Program-made: the position numbers and the translations under genes
Shown here: piece after piece, positions 36,760-48,200 of the stretch
Position numbering within the stretch: the first letter of the stretch is position 1
Layout: each line of letters begins with the position of its first letter
Notes under the pieces: model-generated
Told to the model about the DNA's origin: nothing
The model's database searches: none
What the model saw: only the letters and a program-made list of their open reading frames with translations
From: Acidobacteriaceae bacterium
Lineage (GTDB): Bacteria > Acidobacteriota > Terriglobia > Terriglobales > Acidobacteriaceae
Direction: 5' to 3'
DNA length: 58,794 nt
Assembly (NCBI GenBank): GCA_030039035.1
Contig: JASHQQ010000132.1
Span: 1 to 58,794, forward strand

Positions 36760-39700
36760 ATGTCAAAGTTTTTCATCAATCGGCCCATTGTGGCGATGGT
36801 CATCGCGATCCTTATGGTCATCGTCGGCGGAGTGACCATCGCGACCCTGCCGATCGCGCAGTTTCCGAACATCGCCCCGCCCGAGATTACGTTGCAAGCC
36901 ACCTACCCCGGCGCGGACGCCAGGACGCTGGAGGACGCGGTCGCCACGCCCATCGAGCAGCAGGTCAACGGCGTCGACAACATGACGTACATGTACTCGG
37001 TAAATGCCACCGCCAATCAGCAAACAACCCTGTTCGCCGATTTTGACGTCAACACCGATCCCAACACGGATCTGCTGCTGACCCAGTCGCGGGAGCAACT
37101 GGCGACCGGGCAGCTTCCGCCCGAGGTGAACAGCTACGGGGTCACGCTGAAGAAGGCGAGCCACGCGCCGCTTATGCTGGTTGCCCTCTATTCGCCGCAC
37201 GGGACCCATGACGCAAACTATCTGGCGAACTACGCCTACATCAACCTCAATGATCCGGTTGCGCGCTCGTACGGTGTTGGCCAGACCACGATCTTCGGTG
37301 CGGGACAGTACGCGATGAGATTGTGGATCAAGCCCGATCAGTTGGCCAAGCTGGGCATCACTGTCACCGACATCGCCCATGCGATCCAGGCGCAAAACAC
37401 AGTCAACCCCGCAGGTCAGGTCGGAGGTGAACCTGCTCCAAAAGACCAGCAATTCACCTATGCTGTGCTGGCCCAGGGGCGCCTTAAGACGCCGGAAGAG
37501 TTCGGCAACGTCATCGTGCGCGAGGCACCGAATGGCGGCATCGTTCGGGTAAAAGACGTGGCCCGCGTCGAGCTGGGTACGCAGGACTACAGCATGGTCA
37601 GCCGCCTGAACGGCGAACCCGCCGCCGTCATTGCCGTCTACCAGTTACCCGGGACCAATGCCGTGCAGACGGTGCAGGGTGTTCGCAAGCTCATGGCGCA
37701 GATGAAGCAGCGATTTCCCGGGGACATCGATTATGCCGTATCGCTCGACCAGACAGCCCCGGTCACGGAAGGCATAAAAGAGATCATCGTAACGCTGCTG
37801 ATCGCGATCGCCCTGGTGATCCTCGTCGTCTATCTGTTTCTGCAGGACTGGCGCGCCACGCTGATTCCGTTGCTGGCAGTGCCTGTCTCCCTGGTGGGAA
37901 CATTTATCCTTTTCCCGCTTTTCGGCTTCTCCATCAACACGCTCTCGTTGTTCGGCCTGGTGCTCGCTATCGGCCTGGTGGTCGACGACGCCATTGTGGT
38001 TGTCGAAGGCGTCCAGCGCCACATCGAGGAGGGCCTGAATCCGAAGGACGCGGCTCGAAAAGCCATGGAAGAACTTTCCGGTCCGGTCATCGGCATTGCC
38101 CTGGTGCTCTCTTCGGTGTTTGTGCCGACGGCTTTCATCCCGGGAATCACGGGTAAGCTCTACCAGCAATTCGCCGTGACCATCGCTATCTCCGTTGTGC
38201 TCTCGGCATTCAACGCGCTCACTCTCAGCCCGGCGCTGGCCGGTCTTCTGTTGCGGAAAAAGAGAGAAAGCCATGGGCTGCTGCAGCGCTTCTTTAACCG
38301 GTTCAATCTCCTGTTCGAACGAGTTACGGGAGGCTACGTCCACTGGTCCGGCGTGCTGCTTCGTAAAAGCGCAATGGTGCTGGTGCTGCTGGCGATTTGC
38401 GGCGTGGCCGGAGTCTTCTTCGGCAGCCGGGTGCCCTCCAGTTTTTTGCCGGATGAAGACCAGGGGTACCTCTATATCAACATGCAGCTTCCCAATGCGG
38501 CGTCGCAGGAACGCACCAGCGCGGCGGCGAGACAGGTGGAGCAGATTCTCGCCGGCACTCCCGGAGTCCGGTACACCACGAGCGTGGTCGGTTACAGCCT
38601 GCTCAGTTCCGTCCGGACCAGTTACAGCGCTTTCTTTTTCGTAACCCTGAGGCCCTGGGATGAGCGCAAGGGCAGCGCCGAACAATATCAGGCCATCAAG
38701 GCGCGACTGAACCAGGAACTCAGGCGCCTGCCCGCCGGAACAGTCTTCAGTTTCTCGCCGCCCGCTATTCCCGGCGTTGGCACTGCCGGAGGAGTCACGT
38801 TTGCCCTGGAGGACCGCGCCGGCAGAGACGTTCCGTTCCTTGCGGACAATCTCGCCAGATTCATGGCAGCCGCCCGCAAACGCCCTGAGATCGGCACGAT
38901 CTTCACCACGTTCCTGCCCAGCGTGCCGCAAATGTTCATCCAGGTGGACAAAGACAAGGTGCTGAAACAAGGTGTGGCCTTGCCGGATGTCTACAACACG
39001 ATCCAGGCGGACATGGGCGGCTTGTTTGTCAACTATTACAACGAGTTCGGCCGAACCTGGCAGGTGTACATAGAATCCGAGGCTCCCTACCGGTCGGATA
39101 CCGATTCGCTTGGCCAGGTCTACGTGCGCAACAACCAGGGCGAGATGGTGCCGCTGTCGTCTCTGGCATCGTTCGAGACCCGATCCGGCCCGGAGTTCAC
39201 CATGCGCTACAACGAATACCGTTCGGCGCAGATCAATGCCAGCGCCGCGCCCGGATACAGCTCCGACCAGGCCAGAGCGGCTCTGGAAGATGTCTTCAGG
39301 CAAACCATGCCCCGCGAGATGGGCTTCGACTACATGGGCATGTCCTACCAGGAAAAGAAAGCGGAGGAGGGAGTTCCGTCTTCGGTTATCTTCGGATTCT
39401 CGCTTCTGTTCGTCTTCCTGATCCTTGCGGCGCTCTACGAAAGCTGGAGCCTGCCCTTCAGCGTGCTGCTCAGCACTCCCGTCGCGGTTCTCGGAGCATT
39501 TGGCGTGCTGTGGCTGCGCCGCGTCGTGATGGGCTTCTTCCTTCCGGCTTACATGGTCCAGATGGAGAACGACGTCTACGCCCAGATCGGCCTGGTGATG
39601 CTGATTGGACTGGCCGCCAAGAACGCGATTCTTATCGTCGAATTTGCCAAGGAGCAGTACGAACAGGGCAAGCCGCTGATGGATGCGGCACTGGAGGGCG

Positions 39701-39972
39701 CGCGCCTTCGCCTGCGGCCCATCATGATGACCTCGTTCGCGTTCATTCTCGGGTGCGTCCCGCTCTGGACCGCCTCCGGAGCCGGCTCGGTCGCGCGACA
39801 GATCATGGGTACCACCGTGATCGGAGGCATGACGGCGGCAAGCGTGCTCGGCATCTTCGCGGTCCCGGCAATTTTCTATATGGTCGAGCGCTGGTCCACA
39901 TTCGGGCGCGAGCGATTGATCGCCCCTTCATCCCAGGTTGGGGCAATGACGGAGAGGAAACAAGATGCGTAA
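36760..39972 (+). CDS. RND multidrug efflux pump (HAE1/AcrB type)
   Basis: The protein has 1070 residues with the AcrB/MexB layout: an N-terminal helix [19 protein letters not shown], two large periplasmic loops and twelve helices. Proton-relay aspartates are visible in helix 4 ([14 protein letters not shown]). The segment [21 protein letters not shown] and the late region [21 protein letters not shown] are typical of the hydrophobe/amphiphile exporter class. It exports drugs, dyes or lipophilic compounds using the proton gradient. Its 3' end overlaps the outer-membrane factor gene by 8 bases. The specific substrate is not deducible. Confidence 0.96.
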   Translation: MSKFFINRPIVAMVIAILMVIVGGVTIATLPIAQFPNIAPPEITLQATYPGADARTLEDAVATPIEQQVNGVDNMTYMYSVNATANQQTTLFADFDVNTDPNTDLLLTQSREQLATGQLPPEVNSYGVTLKKASHAPLMLVALYSPHGTHDANYLANYAYINLNDPVARSYGVGQTTIFGAGQYAMRLWIKPDQLAKLGITVTDIAHAIQAQNTVNPAGQVGGEPAPKDQQFTYAVLAQGRLKTPEEFGNVIVREAPNGGIVRVKDVARVELGTQDYSMVSRLNGEPAAVIAVYQLPGTNAVQTVQGVRKLMAQMKQRFPGDIDYAVSLDQTAPVTEGIKEIIVTLLIAIALVILVVYLFLQDWRATLIPLLAVPVSLVGTFILFPLFGFSINTLSLFGLVLAIGLVVDDAIVVVEGVQRHIEEGLNPKDAARKAMEELSGPVIGIALVLSSVFVPTAFIPGITGKLYQQFAVTIAISVVLSAFNALTLSPALAGLLLRKKRESHGLLQRFFNRFNLLFERVTGGYVHWSGVLLRKSAMVLVLLAICGVAGVFFGSRVPSSFLPDEDQGYLYINMQLPNAASQERTSAAARQVEQILAGTPGVRYTTSVVGYSLLSSVRTSYSAFFFVTLRPWDERKGSAEQYQAIKARLNQELRRLPAGTVFSFSPPAIPGVGTAGGVTFALEDRAGRDVPFLADNLARFMAAARKRPEIGTIFTTFLPSVPQMFIQVDKDKVLKQGVALPDVYNTIQADMGGLFVNYYNEFGRTWQVYIESEAPYRSDTDSLGQVYVRNNQGEMVPLSSLASFETRSGPEFTMRYNEYRSAQINASAAPGYSSDQARAALEDVFRQTMPREMGFDYMGMSYQEKKAEEGVPSSVIFGFSLLFVFLILAALYESWSLPFSVLLSTPVAVLGAFGVLWLRRVVMGFFLPAYMVQMENDVYAQIGLVMLIGLAAKNAILIVEFAKEQYEQGKPLMDAALEGARLRLRPIMMTSFAFILGCVPLWTASGAGSVARQIMGTTVIGGMTAASVLGIFAVPAIFYMVERWSTFGRERLIAPSSQVGAMTERKQDA

Positions 39973-41404
39973 GAGTCCACGAATCCAGCTTGTCGCAAAA
40001 GCTGCGCCGGCTTTGCTGGCACTGCTCGCAGTTTCGGGGTGCGCCGTCGGACCCAACTATCATCGGCCCACGGTGCAGACACCGACTGCCTTTCGCGCCC
40101 CCGATGTGACGCAGGAGACCGGGGCAGAGACAGCCTCTTTCGCCGATCTGCCCTGGTGGCAGGTGTTCCACGATCCCCAGCTCCAGGACCTGATCCGCAC
40201 GGCGCTGAAGCAGAACTACGATCTGCAGATTGCCGTGGAGCGGGTGAACGCCGCGAGGGCGCAGGTGGGCATTGCGCGCTCGAACGAGTTTCCGCAGGTC
40301 TCGCTCGACCCGAACTTCAGCGGCGGAAAGACCGACCAGAACATCAAGTCCAATGTCTTCCAGCTTGCCGGCGACGTTGTGTTCCAGGTGGATTTGTTTG
40401 GGCGTTACCGGCGCGAGACTGAAGCGGCACGGGCCCAACTGCTGGGAACGCAGGACGCACAGCAGACCGTGATTCTCACGCTGGTAAGCGATGTGGCGAG
40501 CGACTACTTCCTGCTGCGCGACCTGGATCTGCAGCTCGAGATCACGAAAGAAACCGTGCGCACCCAGGAAGATTCGGTCAGGCTGACCGAGGCGCGCCTC
40601 CAGCACGGCGTTGCCACGACGCTCGACGTGCTGCAGGCCAGGCAAGTGCTCGATACCGCGAACGCGCAGATTCCGGATCTCGAGCGCCAGATCGGACAGA
40701 CCGAAGACGCCATCAACATCTTGCTGGGCAAGTACCCCGACGACGTTCCGCGCGGGATGCCGTTGGGCATTGAGACTGCGGATGGCTGGACATGGAGCGA
40801 GACGCTCCCGCCGCAGTTGCCCGCAGGACTGCCTTCGGAGCTGCTCGAACGCAGGCCCGACATTCGTCAGGCGGAGCAAGACCTGGTTGCAGCCAATGCC
40901 AATATCGGCGTGGCCAAGGCCATGTTCTTTCCGCAGATCTCTCTTCTCGGCGGCGGGGGCGCGGCATTTGGACACAGCCAGTTCGCCGGCTCGAATATAC
41001 CGGCCCCTCCGGGAGTCGGAACCTATACGGCCGGGCTTTCCCAGCCCATCTTCGAGGGTGGCGCCCTGCGGAATAACCTGCGTTACGCCAAATCGCAGGA
41101 CCGGCAGGCTCTGATCGGTTATCAGCAGACCATCCAGCACGCGTTTGGGGATGTTTCCGACGCGCTGATCGGATACGACAAGTACCATGCCGTTCGGGAG
41201 CGCCAGGAGCAAACCGTAAAGGACCTCCGGGACTCCGTCAACGTGTCGCTGATGCGGTATCGGGGCGGCACTTCGAATTACCTCGAGGTCCTCGACAGCC
41301 AGCGATCCCTTTTCGCTGCCGAGCTGACCTTGGCGCAGGCGCGAAACAACGAGTATCAGGGCCTTGTCCAGCTCTACAAGGCGCTCGGCGGCGGCTGGAA
41401 ATAG
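39965..41404 (+). CDS. RND efflux outer-membrane lipoprotein (OprM/NodT family)
   Basis: The product (479 aa) has a lipoprotein signal with lipobox LLAVSGC (Cys26) and the start of the mature chain [10 protein letters not shown] typical of OprM/NodT. Two repeated helical hairpin regions follow, each with the pattern [11 protein letters not shown]. It forms the trimeric outer-membrane exit duct for the RND pump encoded upstream. Gene overlap with the pump indicates joint expression. Length is usual. Confidence 0.95.
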   Translation: MRKSPRIQLVAKAAPALLALLAVSGCAVGPNYHRPTVQTPTAFRAPDVTQETGAETASFADLPWWQVFHDPQLQDLIRTALKQNYDLQIAVERVNAARAQVGIARSNEFPQVSLDPNFSGGKTDQNIKSNVFQLAGDVVFQVDLFGRYRRETEAARAQLLGTQDAQQTVILTLVSDVASDYFLLRDLDLQLEITKETVRTQEDSVRLTEARLQHGVATTLDVLQARQVLDTANAQIPDLERQIGQTEDAINILLGKYPDDVPRGMPLGIETADGWTWSETLPPQLPAGLPSELLERRPDIRQAEQDLVAANANIGVAKAMFFPQISLLGGGGAAFGHSQFAGSNIPAPPGVGTYTAGLSQPIFEGGALRNNLRYAKSQDRQALIGYQQTIQHAFGDVSDALIGYDKYHAVRERQEQTVKDLRDSVNVSLMRYRGGTSNYLEVLDSQRSLFAAELTLAQARNNEYQGLVQLYKALGGGWK

Positions 41405-41428
41405 CCCGAATGCCGGGATGGAGAGCCG

Positions 41429-41509
41429 ATGTGGTTGGTTCGGATGGCCGTGGAGTTGTTCCTGATCAGTCTCATGCTCTGGCTCGCGACTCCTTCGCTG
41501 TCCTTGTAA
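41429..41509 (+). CDS. Hydrophobic micro-ORF after the RND operon (26 aa)
   Basis: The predicted 26-residue peptide starts MWLVRMAVE, has one continuous hydrophobic segment (LFLISLMLWLATPSL) and ends at TAA. GGAG stands 5 bases before the ATG. Small one-helix proteins such as AcrZ bind RND pumps in other bacteria, so a pump accessory is one reading. The other is a truncated start of a second RND pump, since MW.VR.A is how many such pumps begin. Expression is unproven. Confidence 0.35.
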   Translation: MWLVRMAVELFLISLMLWLATPSLSL

Positions 41510-41672
41510 CGCACTTCCCTCCGGGCATTCTTGCCTCGAAAAGCTCCTGTCGCCCCCGATCATTCGGGAATTTCCGATTTATCGAGGTCTCCTTTCCACG
41601 CAAAGCCATTGTCTTCAAGGAGATGCGATTGGCATCCGGGTTGCACTCCTGATTCTGTGGAAGCGCTTGAGC

Positions 41673-41978
41673 ATGACTTTGAGAATTCAGAGATCGGCTG
41701 AGCGAGGGCAGGTGGTCTTCACCCTTACGGGCAGAATCCAGGCGGACCAGGTAAGCTCGCTCATTGGCTTGCTGAAGGATGAATCGTCGGCGCAGGGCCT
41801 GCTGCTTGATCTGGATCAGGTGAAGCTCGTCGACCGCGATGCCGTACTTTTCCTCGCGTTGAGCGAGGCGAGGGGCATCAAGCCGAGAAACTGCCCAAGC
41901 TTTATCCGGGAGTGGATCAACCGCGAACGAAACCCGCACCGGAACGGCGGCGAAGACCCGACGGGGCCGCCGGGATAA
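41673..41978 (+). CDS. Second small STAS-like domain protein
   Basis: The product (101 aa) has MTLRIQRSAERGQVVFTLTGRI (strands) and GLLLDLDQVKLVDRDAVLFLA (about 45-65), the STAS layout of the small protein at 35139. The position of the normal phospho-serine is again not Ser/Thr (VDRDAV). The start is given at the ATG 41673; a TTG two codons earlier is possible. It lies downstream of the RND operon and just before an RND remnant, which suggests duplication of a STAS-plus-pump unit. Confidence 0.65.
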   Translation: MTLRIQRSAERGQVVFTLTGRIQADQVSSLIGLLKDESSAQGLLLDLDQVKLVDRDAVLFLALSEARGIKPRNCPSFIREWINRERNPHRNGGEDPTGPPG

Positions 41979-41989
41979 GGGGGAGGGCC

Positions 41990-42094
41990 ATGCCAGTTGT
42001 TCGTCTGGCATTGCGGCGGTCTTATGCTTTCGCGATGAGGGTGAGACCGATTCCTGTTTCCGGCGTGATTTCCCTTCCGGATGAGACTCGCTGA
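41990..42094 (+). pseudogene. Probable remnant of an RND pump N-terminus
   Basis: A 34-codon frame starts MPVVRLALRRSYAFAM after a strong GGGGGAGGG ribosome-binding site. The opening (VVRLALRR.Y.F) is the typical first helix entry of RND permeases, but the frame soon leaves the hydrophobic helix and stops. The following sequence up to the convergent P450 gene has no further RND similarity. The remnant follows a STAS gene, the same arrangement that heads the intact operon at 35139. Confidence 0.45.
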
Positions 42095-42131
42095 AACAGC
42101 GATCCGTGTCTGCATCCGACCGGATTGCATC

Positions 42132-43505
42132 TCATGCGACGCACGGTGCGGGCTTGACGGCATCGGTAAAGGTCATGCGGATGCCGTGTTCGGGCCGCAG
42201 GATGACCATCGGGCGAGCTTCGATGTTCTGGCCGGGAGCCAACTGGAAGTCGTACCGTCTGAGCAGATCGCTCAAAATCATCAGGATCTGCAGCATCGCA
42301 TAGCTGCTGCCGATGCAGACTCGCGGGCCGCCGCCAAAGGGAAGAAAAGTAAAAGGCGTGCGCAGCCTCTCATTTGCCCTTGTGAAGCGCTCGGGATCGA
42401 AATTTTCGGGATTTTGCCAATAGCGGGGTGCATGATGGGCGCCGAATACGTAGACGATGACCATCGACCCGCGCGGTATGACGACATCGCCGGCGCGATC
42501 GTCCTCGACTGCCATTCGATCGATCATCCAGAAGGGCGGGTAGAGTCGGAGCGCCTCATGAATGACCTGAGCCGTAAACTCGAACCTGGGAACGTCGGCC
42601 TGGCATAAAGGCGATTCGCCCAGCACGGAATCGAACTCCTGCCGGACCCTCTCAAGACAGTCCGGCCGCGAGCTGAGGAGATAAAGCATCCACGAGAGCG
42701 CGTTCGACGAGGTTTCGTGGCCGGCGACCAGCAACTGCATGCTTTCGCTCAGAACGAGCTCGTCGCTCATGCCTTCGCCATCGCTGTAGCGCGCATCCAT
42801 CAAGGTCTGCAGCAGATCGTTGCCCGGCGGCTCATGACGTCGCTTCCTGATATAGGCAAGCAGCACCGAGTCCGCGCGCGTGCGCATCTCTTCGTGGCGG
42901 CGCAATTGGCCCGAAACGGCAAACCAGGGATTCATATAAGGCTGAAGGGTTTGCCGCACGATGAACTCCTGCACGGTGCCGATGGCGTGGCTGACGAGGT
43001 CGATATCATCGTCCTTCAGCCGGGCGCCGAACAGCGACCGGGCGACCATGGCAAAGGTAATCTTCATCAGGTGGGGGTAAATGTCGACCGGGCCGGAACG
43101 GATCCGCCGGTCGAAATCCCGCAGCGAATCGGCAAGGGAGTCCTGCATGATCGAGGAGAGCGCATCGAGCTGTTTGCGATCGAAGCCCTTCTGGATGAGA
43201 CGCCGCTGCGTGCGCCACGCTTCTCCATGGGTGGTGAGAAGACCTTTCCCCAGGAAATGACCCATGCGCCTGACCTGGATTTCGGATTTCTGGTAGTTGT
43301 CCGCATTGGTCTTCAGCACATGCTGAATGACGGCGGGATCGATGGTGACGATCGCCTCCTTGAGCCCCCCCACGTAAAACCGGAATGTGTCGCCGAAGAC
43401 CCGACAATACTCCGACAACACCCGCACCGGATTGCGCGCCATGGCGCGCGAATCCGCAAAGCTGCGGAACCGGGAAACCTCCGGCAATGGTTTTGGCAAT
43501 GTCAT
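42132..43505 (-). CDS. Cytochrome P450
   Basis: This 457-residue enzyme has the oxygen-binding I-helix AGHETSS, the K-helix ExxR (EALR), and the heme-ligand loop FGGGPRVCIG with the axial Cys. The PERF-like segment is FDPERF. No membrane anchor is evident at the start MTLPKPLPEVSRF (43505); the frame is open 85 codons higher. Bacterial class, probably needing a separate ferredoxin, none of which is nearby. It follows the desaturase gene by 77 bp on the same strand, so lipid oxidation or hydroxylation is a reasonable guess. The substrate is unknown. Confidence 0.94.
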   Translation of the reverse strand: MTLPKPLPEVSRFRSFADSRAMARNPVRVLSEYCRVFGDTFRFYVGGLKEAIVTIDPAVIQHVLKTNADNYQKSEIQVRRMGHFLGKGLLTTHGEAWRTQRRLIQKGFDRKQLDALSSIMQDSLADSLRDFDRRIRSGPVDIYPHLMKITFAMVARSLFGARLKDDDIDLVSHAIGTVQEFIVRQTLQPYMNPWFAVSGQLRRHEEMRTRADSVLLAYIRKRRHEPPGNDLLQTLMDARYSDGEGMSDELVLSESMQLLVAGHETSSNALSWMLYLLSSRPDCLERVRQEFDSVLGESPLCQADVPRFEFTAQVIHEALRLYPPFWMIDRMAVEDDRAGDVVIPRGSMVIVYVFGAHHAPRYWQNPENFDPERFTRANERLRTPFTFLPFGGGPRVCIGSSYAMLQILMILSDLLRRYDFQLAPGQNIEARPMVILRPEHGIRMTFTDAVKPAPCVA

Positions 43506-43582
43506 GCGCGGCGGTCCGAATGCTGGATTGGAAGCCCGGAGTGTCTGGCGCGGTTCGTGCGAAGCGTGAGGTTGGTCATAGC

Positions 43583-44740
43583 TCAAAGTCGAACCGCGTG
43601 GAACTCGTCTTCCTTTCCCAGTTGCTTCAAAAGTATCAGATGATGCCGGATTGCCCGGGTCATGGTTGCGTGCTGCCGATATGGCACCCCGAACTCTTCG
43701 GCCGTGCGCTTCACAATCCGCGTCAGCGAGGGATAGTGGGTGTGACAGACGTGCGGGCACAAATGATGGGCAATGTGATGGTTGAGCCCGCCCACAAGCC
43801 AGCCCACGAGCGGGTTCTCCGTCGCATAATCGGCGGTCGTCGCGAAGATGTGATAGACGCCGTTGTCGAACTCGCCGCGGCCGGATGGAAAGTAGGTGCT
43901 GTCGACGGTGTGCGACGTCTGGAATACCAGCGACACCGACAAGCCCACGACCAGATGGACCAGAAGAAACGCACTTCCGACCAGCAGTGGCGATTTTCCG
44001 AGCAATATCACCGGCAAGACCAGCATGTAGGCGAGGTAAAAGCCCTTGCCGGCAAGAAGGATGACATATTCGCGCGGCGGGTGCACGGCGCGCCTCAGAT
44101 AATCATGGGTCGGGAAGAGGAAGGCCTCGACGTCCCTGACGAATACGTAGTCGAGGGAAAACAGCGCGTAAAAGAAGAGCGCGTACAGGTGCTGGAACCG
44201 GTGCAGGGGCGCCCTGGCTTCGTGGGGCGTAAACCGGAAGATGCCGCGCCCGGTCAATGCGTCGTCTTCGGGGTGCAGATTGATGCAGGAGTGATGGCCC
44301 CGGTGGTGGAGGATGCGCCACATGTACGAATTGATTCCGCAGAGATCGAAAACATGGTTCAGAGTCTTGTTGACAAACGGCACAGACGAGATAGCGTTGT
44401 GGTTGCTGTCGTGGGCGACGTTCAGCAGAAGAAATGTCTGGGCGAGGCCACCCAAAAGGTAGAGGGCCACAAACTTCCATGAATCGGGCCTGAACTCGTA
44501 AAGGGCAATCCAGCATCCGGCGAGGACAGCCAGTCCCACCGCGATTTTGATCCACATTTCACGGTTTGCTTTTGGAGAGAGATCCGACGCGGAAAAAAAT
44601 TCATCCAGGCGGCGGCGCAAGACCTTGGGGAAGGAGGAAGCGGTTGCGAGGTCTGGAGGTTGTCGTTGCGAGGATTCAGCGGGAACGAGGTCCACTGCTT
44701 CCGGTTCAGAGCCGATCACCGATTCAGTCTCGAACGTCAC
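43583..44740 (-). CDS. Membrane fatty-acid desaturase (GTG start)
   Basis: The product (385 aa) belongs to the membrane-bound fatty-acid desaturase family. The three histidine boxes are HDSNH (about 111-115), HHRGHH (about 147-152) and NHHIAHH (about 321-327), which bind the diiron centre. About four helices surround them. An extended soluble N-terminus of 60 residues precedes the first helix. The GTG at 44740 has GGAGG about 6 bases upstream. It lies upstream of the P450 on the minus strand and divergent from the acyl-AMP ligase-ACP-reductase gene, so it may introduce a double or triple bond into an acyl chain used there. Confidence 0.92.
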   Translation of the reverse strand: MTFETESVIGSEPEAVDLVPAESSQRQPPDLATASSFPKVLRRRLDEFFSASDLSPKANREMWIKIAVGLAVLAGCWIALYEFRPDSWKFVALYLLGGLAQTFLLLNVAHDSNHNAISSVPFVNKTLNHVFDLCGINSYMWRILHHRGHHSCINLHPEDDALTGRGIFRFTPHEARAPLHRFQHLYALFFYALFSLDYVFVRDVEAFLFPTHDYLRRAVHPPREYVILLAGKGFYLAYMLVLPVILLGKSPLLVGSAFLLVHLVVGLSVSLVFQTSHTVDSTYFPSGRGEFDNGVYHIFATTADYATENPLVGWLVGGLNHHIAHHLCPHVCHTHYPSLTRIVKRTAEEFGVPYRQHATMTRAIRHHLILLKQLGKEDEFHAVRL

Positions 44741-45243
44741 CGGCCCCTCCGCCCCAGCCTTAAGGAAGTTCGATCCTTTCAGCTCTGTCTGGCGAACGAC
44801 GGATCATGGTATCGCATTGCCACAGGCGCGTAGTGCGATTGTAGTGGGAGTCTCCGATGACGATCAAGCAAATTCGGAACAGGCAGTACCGGCGTATGCC
44901 ACTTCTCTCCCGACGGGATGTTGCAATGCGGAAATGCTCTGTTAACATAGGGCCACCGATGAATCGTCAACAACGGAGCCTCCTCCATCCTGGGGCAAGT
45001 GAAGCTTGGCAGAGCGCCACAAGTCTCGCGCGTCCCCCGCGCTGCCCAGAGAGGCGATCTCCACTCCCCGGAAGATCCAGCGACGCTGTGTTTGCGCGGA
45101 ATGGAATACCCGTTTCACAGCCGGCCCATTCCCGGGTCTGTACGCCGAAATCCCACTGTTTGCCGCCTCGGCACGCGCCGGGAGGGCAGCAGGATTCTCA
45201 GTTTTCTTACATTCTTTCCGGTAGACCCGTGGAGGATCGCTGA
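44741..45243. other. Divergent intergenic region of about 500 bp
   Basis: No supported gene was found between the desaturase and the acyl-AMP ligase fusion gene. Reading frames here are arginine-rich and lack family similarity. The stretch should hold the promoters of both divergent genes; one candidate for the plus-strand gene is at 44921-44948. The long leader (about 290 bases from that promoter) could carry regulatory structure, but I see no recognised riboswitch. Confidence 0.5.
44921..44948 (+). promoter_or_regulatory. Possible sigma-70-type promoter for the acyl-AMP ligase fusion gene
   Basis: TTGCAA (44921-44926) and TAACAT (44943-44948) are 16 bp apart and lie in an AT-richer patch of an otherwise GC-rich region. 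Each hexamer matches the consensus at four of six bases. Confidence 0.3.
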
Positions 45244-48200
45244 TTGACTATGGTGTCGATTTCGGACCAACTGTACAGGCTGGCCGCCGAGCGCTCGCAC
45301 AAACTTCTCTATTCGTTTCTTGACGTAAACGGCGATCCGGTCGAGAGCTATACCTACGCTTCGTTTCTCCATCGGACGAATGCAATCGCCAGCCACTTGC
45401 GCCACGAGTGCCGTTTCACTGCGGGGAGCCGGCTTCTGCTGGCCTACCCGCCTGGGCTCGAAATGATTTGCGCGTTCTTTGGGTGTGTGCGCGCCGGGCT
45501 GATCCCGGTGCCGGTCTATCCGCCGAGTTCTCGCGGCTTCCAGAGCGCCCTCTACAAATTGATGCACATCGCCAAGGACTGTCAGGCGTCCGGAATCCTC
45601 ACCAGCGGGGACTATCACGCATCCCTCAGGACGAACCTCGCCAGAAGCGGCGTCATGGCCTCGGGCGTCGATATCGATTACATCTCCGGGCTGCGGTGGA
45701 TTCCTACCGAAGACCTCGCTGACGGAGGATCGGACGAACGGTCTTTCGACCCTTCGAAGATCCTCTTTCTCCAGTACACGTCGGGCTCGACGATGGAGCC
45801 CAAGGGCGTGATGGTAACGCACGAAAACATCCTTGAAACCTGTCCGCTGGTCATCGATCATTCCGCGCCGGTGGTCGTATCCTGGCTGCCTCAGTATCAC
45901 GATATGGGACTGATCGGGTGTTACCTCTATCCGGCGCTGAGAGGCGGCACGACGCACGGCTTCGCGCCGATGGACTTCATCCAGCGGCCGATCCTGTGGT
46001 TCGATACCATCACGGCGTTCCGCGCCACCGCAACCGCGGCCCCAAACTTCGCATATGACTATTGTCTGCGCGCCGGAAGACTCTCCAAAGAGGCCCTGGA
46101 AGAGTGCGATCTCGGTTCCCTGCGGGTATTGATGTGCGCCGCCGAGCCCGTAAAGCCAATCACTTTCACGCGTTTCCTTGAGACGTTTCAGCCTTACGGA
46201 CTCAAATCGGAGAGCTTTTACGTCGCCTACGGGCTGGCGGAAAATACCCTCGCGGTTTCGCTGGGCGGGCGTGACATCGTTTCCGTCAACAAGCGGGCCA
46301 TGGCGCTGGGCAAGGCCCGCATGACCACCGAGGTCTATGAAATCGACGGGGCCACGCAGATTGTCAGTTGCGGAACTCCGCTCCCGGGGATGGACGTGAA
46401 GATCGTGGAGCCGGAAGCTCACTTCGCGCTCAAGCCGGGACGGGTGGGCGAAATCTGGGTCGCGGGGAGCGGCAAGTGCCAGGGCTATTGGAACAATCCG
46501 GAGTTGACCCTGAAGCAGTTCCGCGCGCGCCTTGTCGACGACAGTCCCTACGACGACGGCTACCTTCGGACCGGCGACATGGGGTTCTTCCACAACGGCG
46601 AACTCTACGTCTGCGGACGCATCAAGGACATGATTATCCTCCGCGGCCAGAACTACTATCCGCAGGATATCGAAAACGTTGTGGAGAAATCCTCCTGCCT
46701 GATCCGGCAGAACTGCGTAGCCGCGTTCCAGATCCAGGAGGACAGCGAGCCAGGGTTGGCGATCGTCGCCGAAGTGAAAAACCCGAAGGCGATTCCCGAA
46801 GCGCGCAAGATCGCCGCCGCGGTCAGGAACTATCTCAACCTTGAAACCGCAATGATTTCGTTTATCGCGCCCCGCGCCATACCGAGAACCAGCTCGGGCA
46901 AGATCATGCGCCACAAGACCAAGCGCATGTGGCAGGAAGGCCAGTTTACGGTTCTCTCGGAGTTTTCGCGCGAGAAGGATGCCGGGAGCGAGACATCGGT
47001 TTCCGATATGCAGTCGGCATTCGGCGAATTGAAAGCCCGGTACAACCTGAGCGGCACGGAATCGTACAACCTGGTGGAAGCCGGCCTGGATTCGCTGGAT
47101 CTTGTCGTCTTCATGCACGAGCTCAAGGAGCTTTTGAAGGATCATGGCGCCGAGATGCTGGCCCGGCAGGTCGACATCGGCGTCATTCAGCGCGTGAGCG
47201 TAGCCGAACTGTTCGGACTGGCGGAACGCCTGGAACGCGCTCCCGAGGAGGCCCTGCTTCACCTGCGGCTGGCCCTCGCGGCTTTCCGCGAGGAGCAACG
47301 CTCAGCCGAGAAGCAGATGATGAGCAGCGACCGGAAGCTCGTTTTCGAGCCTCCGCTGCCTGCGCCATTCGCCGAGGTGCCGGCTTTGAACCATGTGTTG
47401 CTCACCGGCGGCACCGGCTTCATCGGCCCGTTCCTGATGAAGAGCCTGCTCGAACAGACGCGGACCAAGATCTATGTTCTGGTCCGGTCGCCCGACGAAA
47501 AGCAGGGCATGCAAAGGCTGAGAGCCGCGATGAATTCGATGGGCCCTTGCGGCGCCGGAGTGATGGAGATGTTCGAGGCGCGCGTGATCCCGGTCTGCGG
47601 CGATCTCGCGCAGCCCATGCTGGGCCTTGCCCAGGGCGCGTGGGATTTCCTCGCCAATGAAGCCGACGCGGTCTTTCATAACGGCGCAACCGTCAACTAT
47701 CTGTTCAACTACGAGCGGATGCGCGACGCGAATGTGCTGGGAACCAACGAGGTGGTTCGACTTGCATTCGAGGGGAGGCCCAAGGAGCTCAACTACGTTT
47801 CCACCACGTTCGTCTTTGGCTGGGCCGTCAAATCGGTGCTGTATGAGACCGATCTGAACGAGAACATGGAGTTGCTCGATTTCGGATACAGCCAGTCGAA
47901 ATGGGTTGCCGAACAGGTGGTTGCGGACGCGCGCAGCCGCGGGCTCTCCACGCGGATTTTCCGGCCCGCGCCGGTCAGTCCATCGGTCAACGGAGGGGGC
48001 AACAACTTCGACATCGCCGTTCGCCTGATTGCATTCATGGTGAACCATGGCATTGGCGTCGATACTCTCAACCAGGTGAGTTTCGTTCCCGCCGACATCG
48101 TGGCTAACAATCTCGTTGCCATCTCCACCACGCCCGGCACGGCGAATCAGACCTACCACGTAGTGCGCGACGATTACGCGAACATGATGGATATCACGAA

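Noticed and set aside
37645-39303. Long minus-strand frame opposite the RND pump gene
   Set aside because: Low-complexity charged sequence antisense to a well-conserved pump gene.
41410-41652. 80-codon plus-strand frame after the efflux channel gene
   Set aside because: No family motif, no clear ribosome-binding site and Arg/Ser-rich composition; the overlapping micro-ORF at 41429 is better supported.
44857-45243. 128-codon frame between the desaturase and the acyl-AMP ligase fusion gene
   Set aside because: Basic, low-information composition without similarity; it occupies the expected promoter and leader region.
45115-47298. Long minus-strand reading frame opposite the acyl-AMP ligase fusion gene
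   Set aside because: It lies antisense to a gene with clear domain motifs, has no family motif itself and is explained by high third-position GC.
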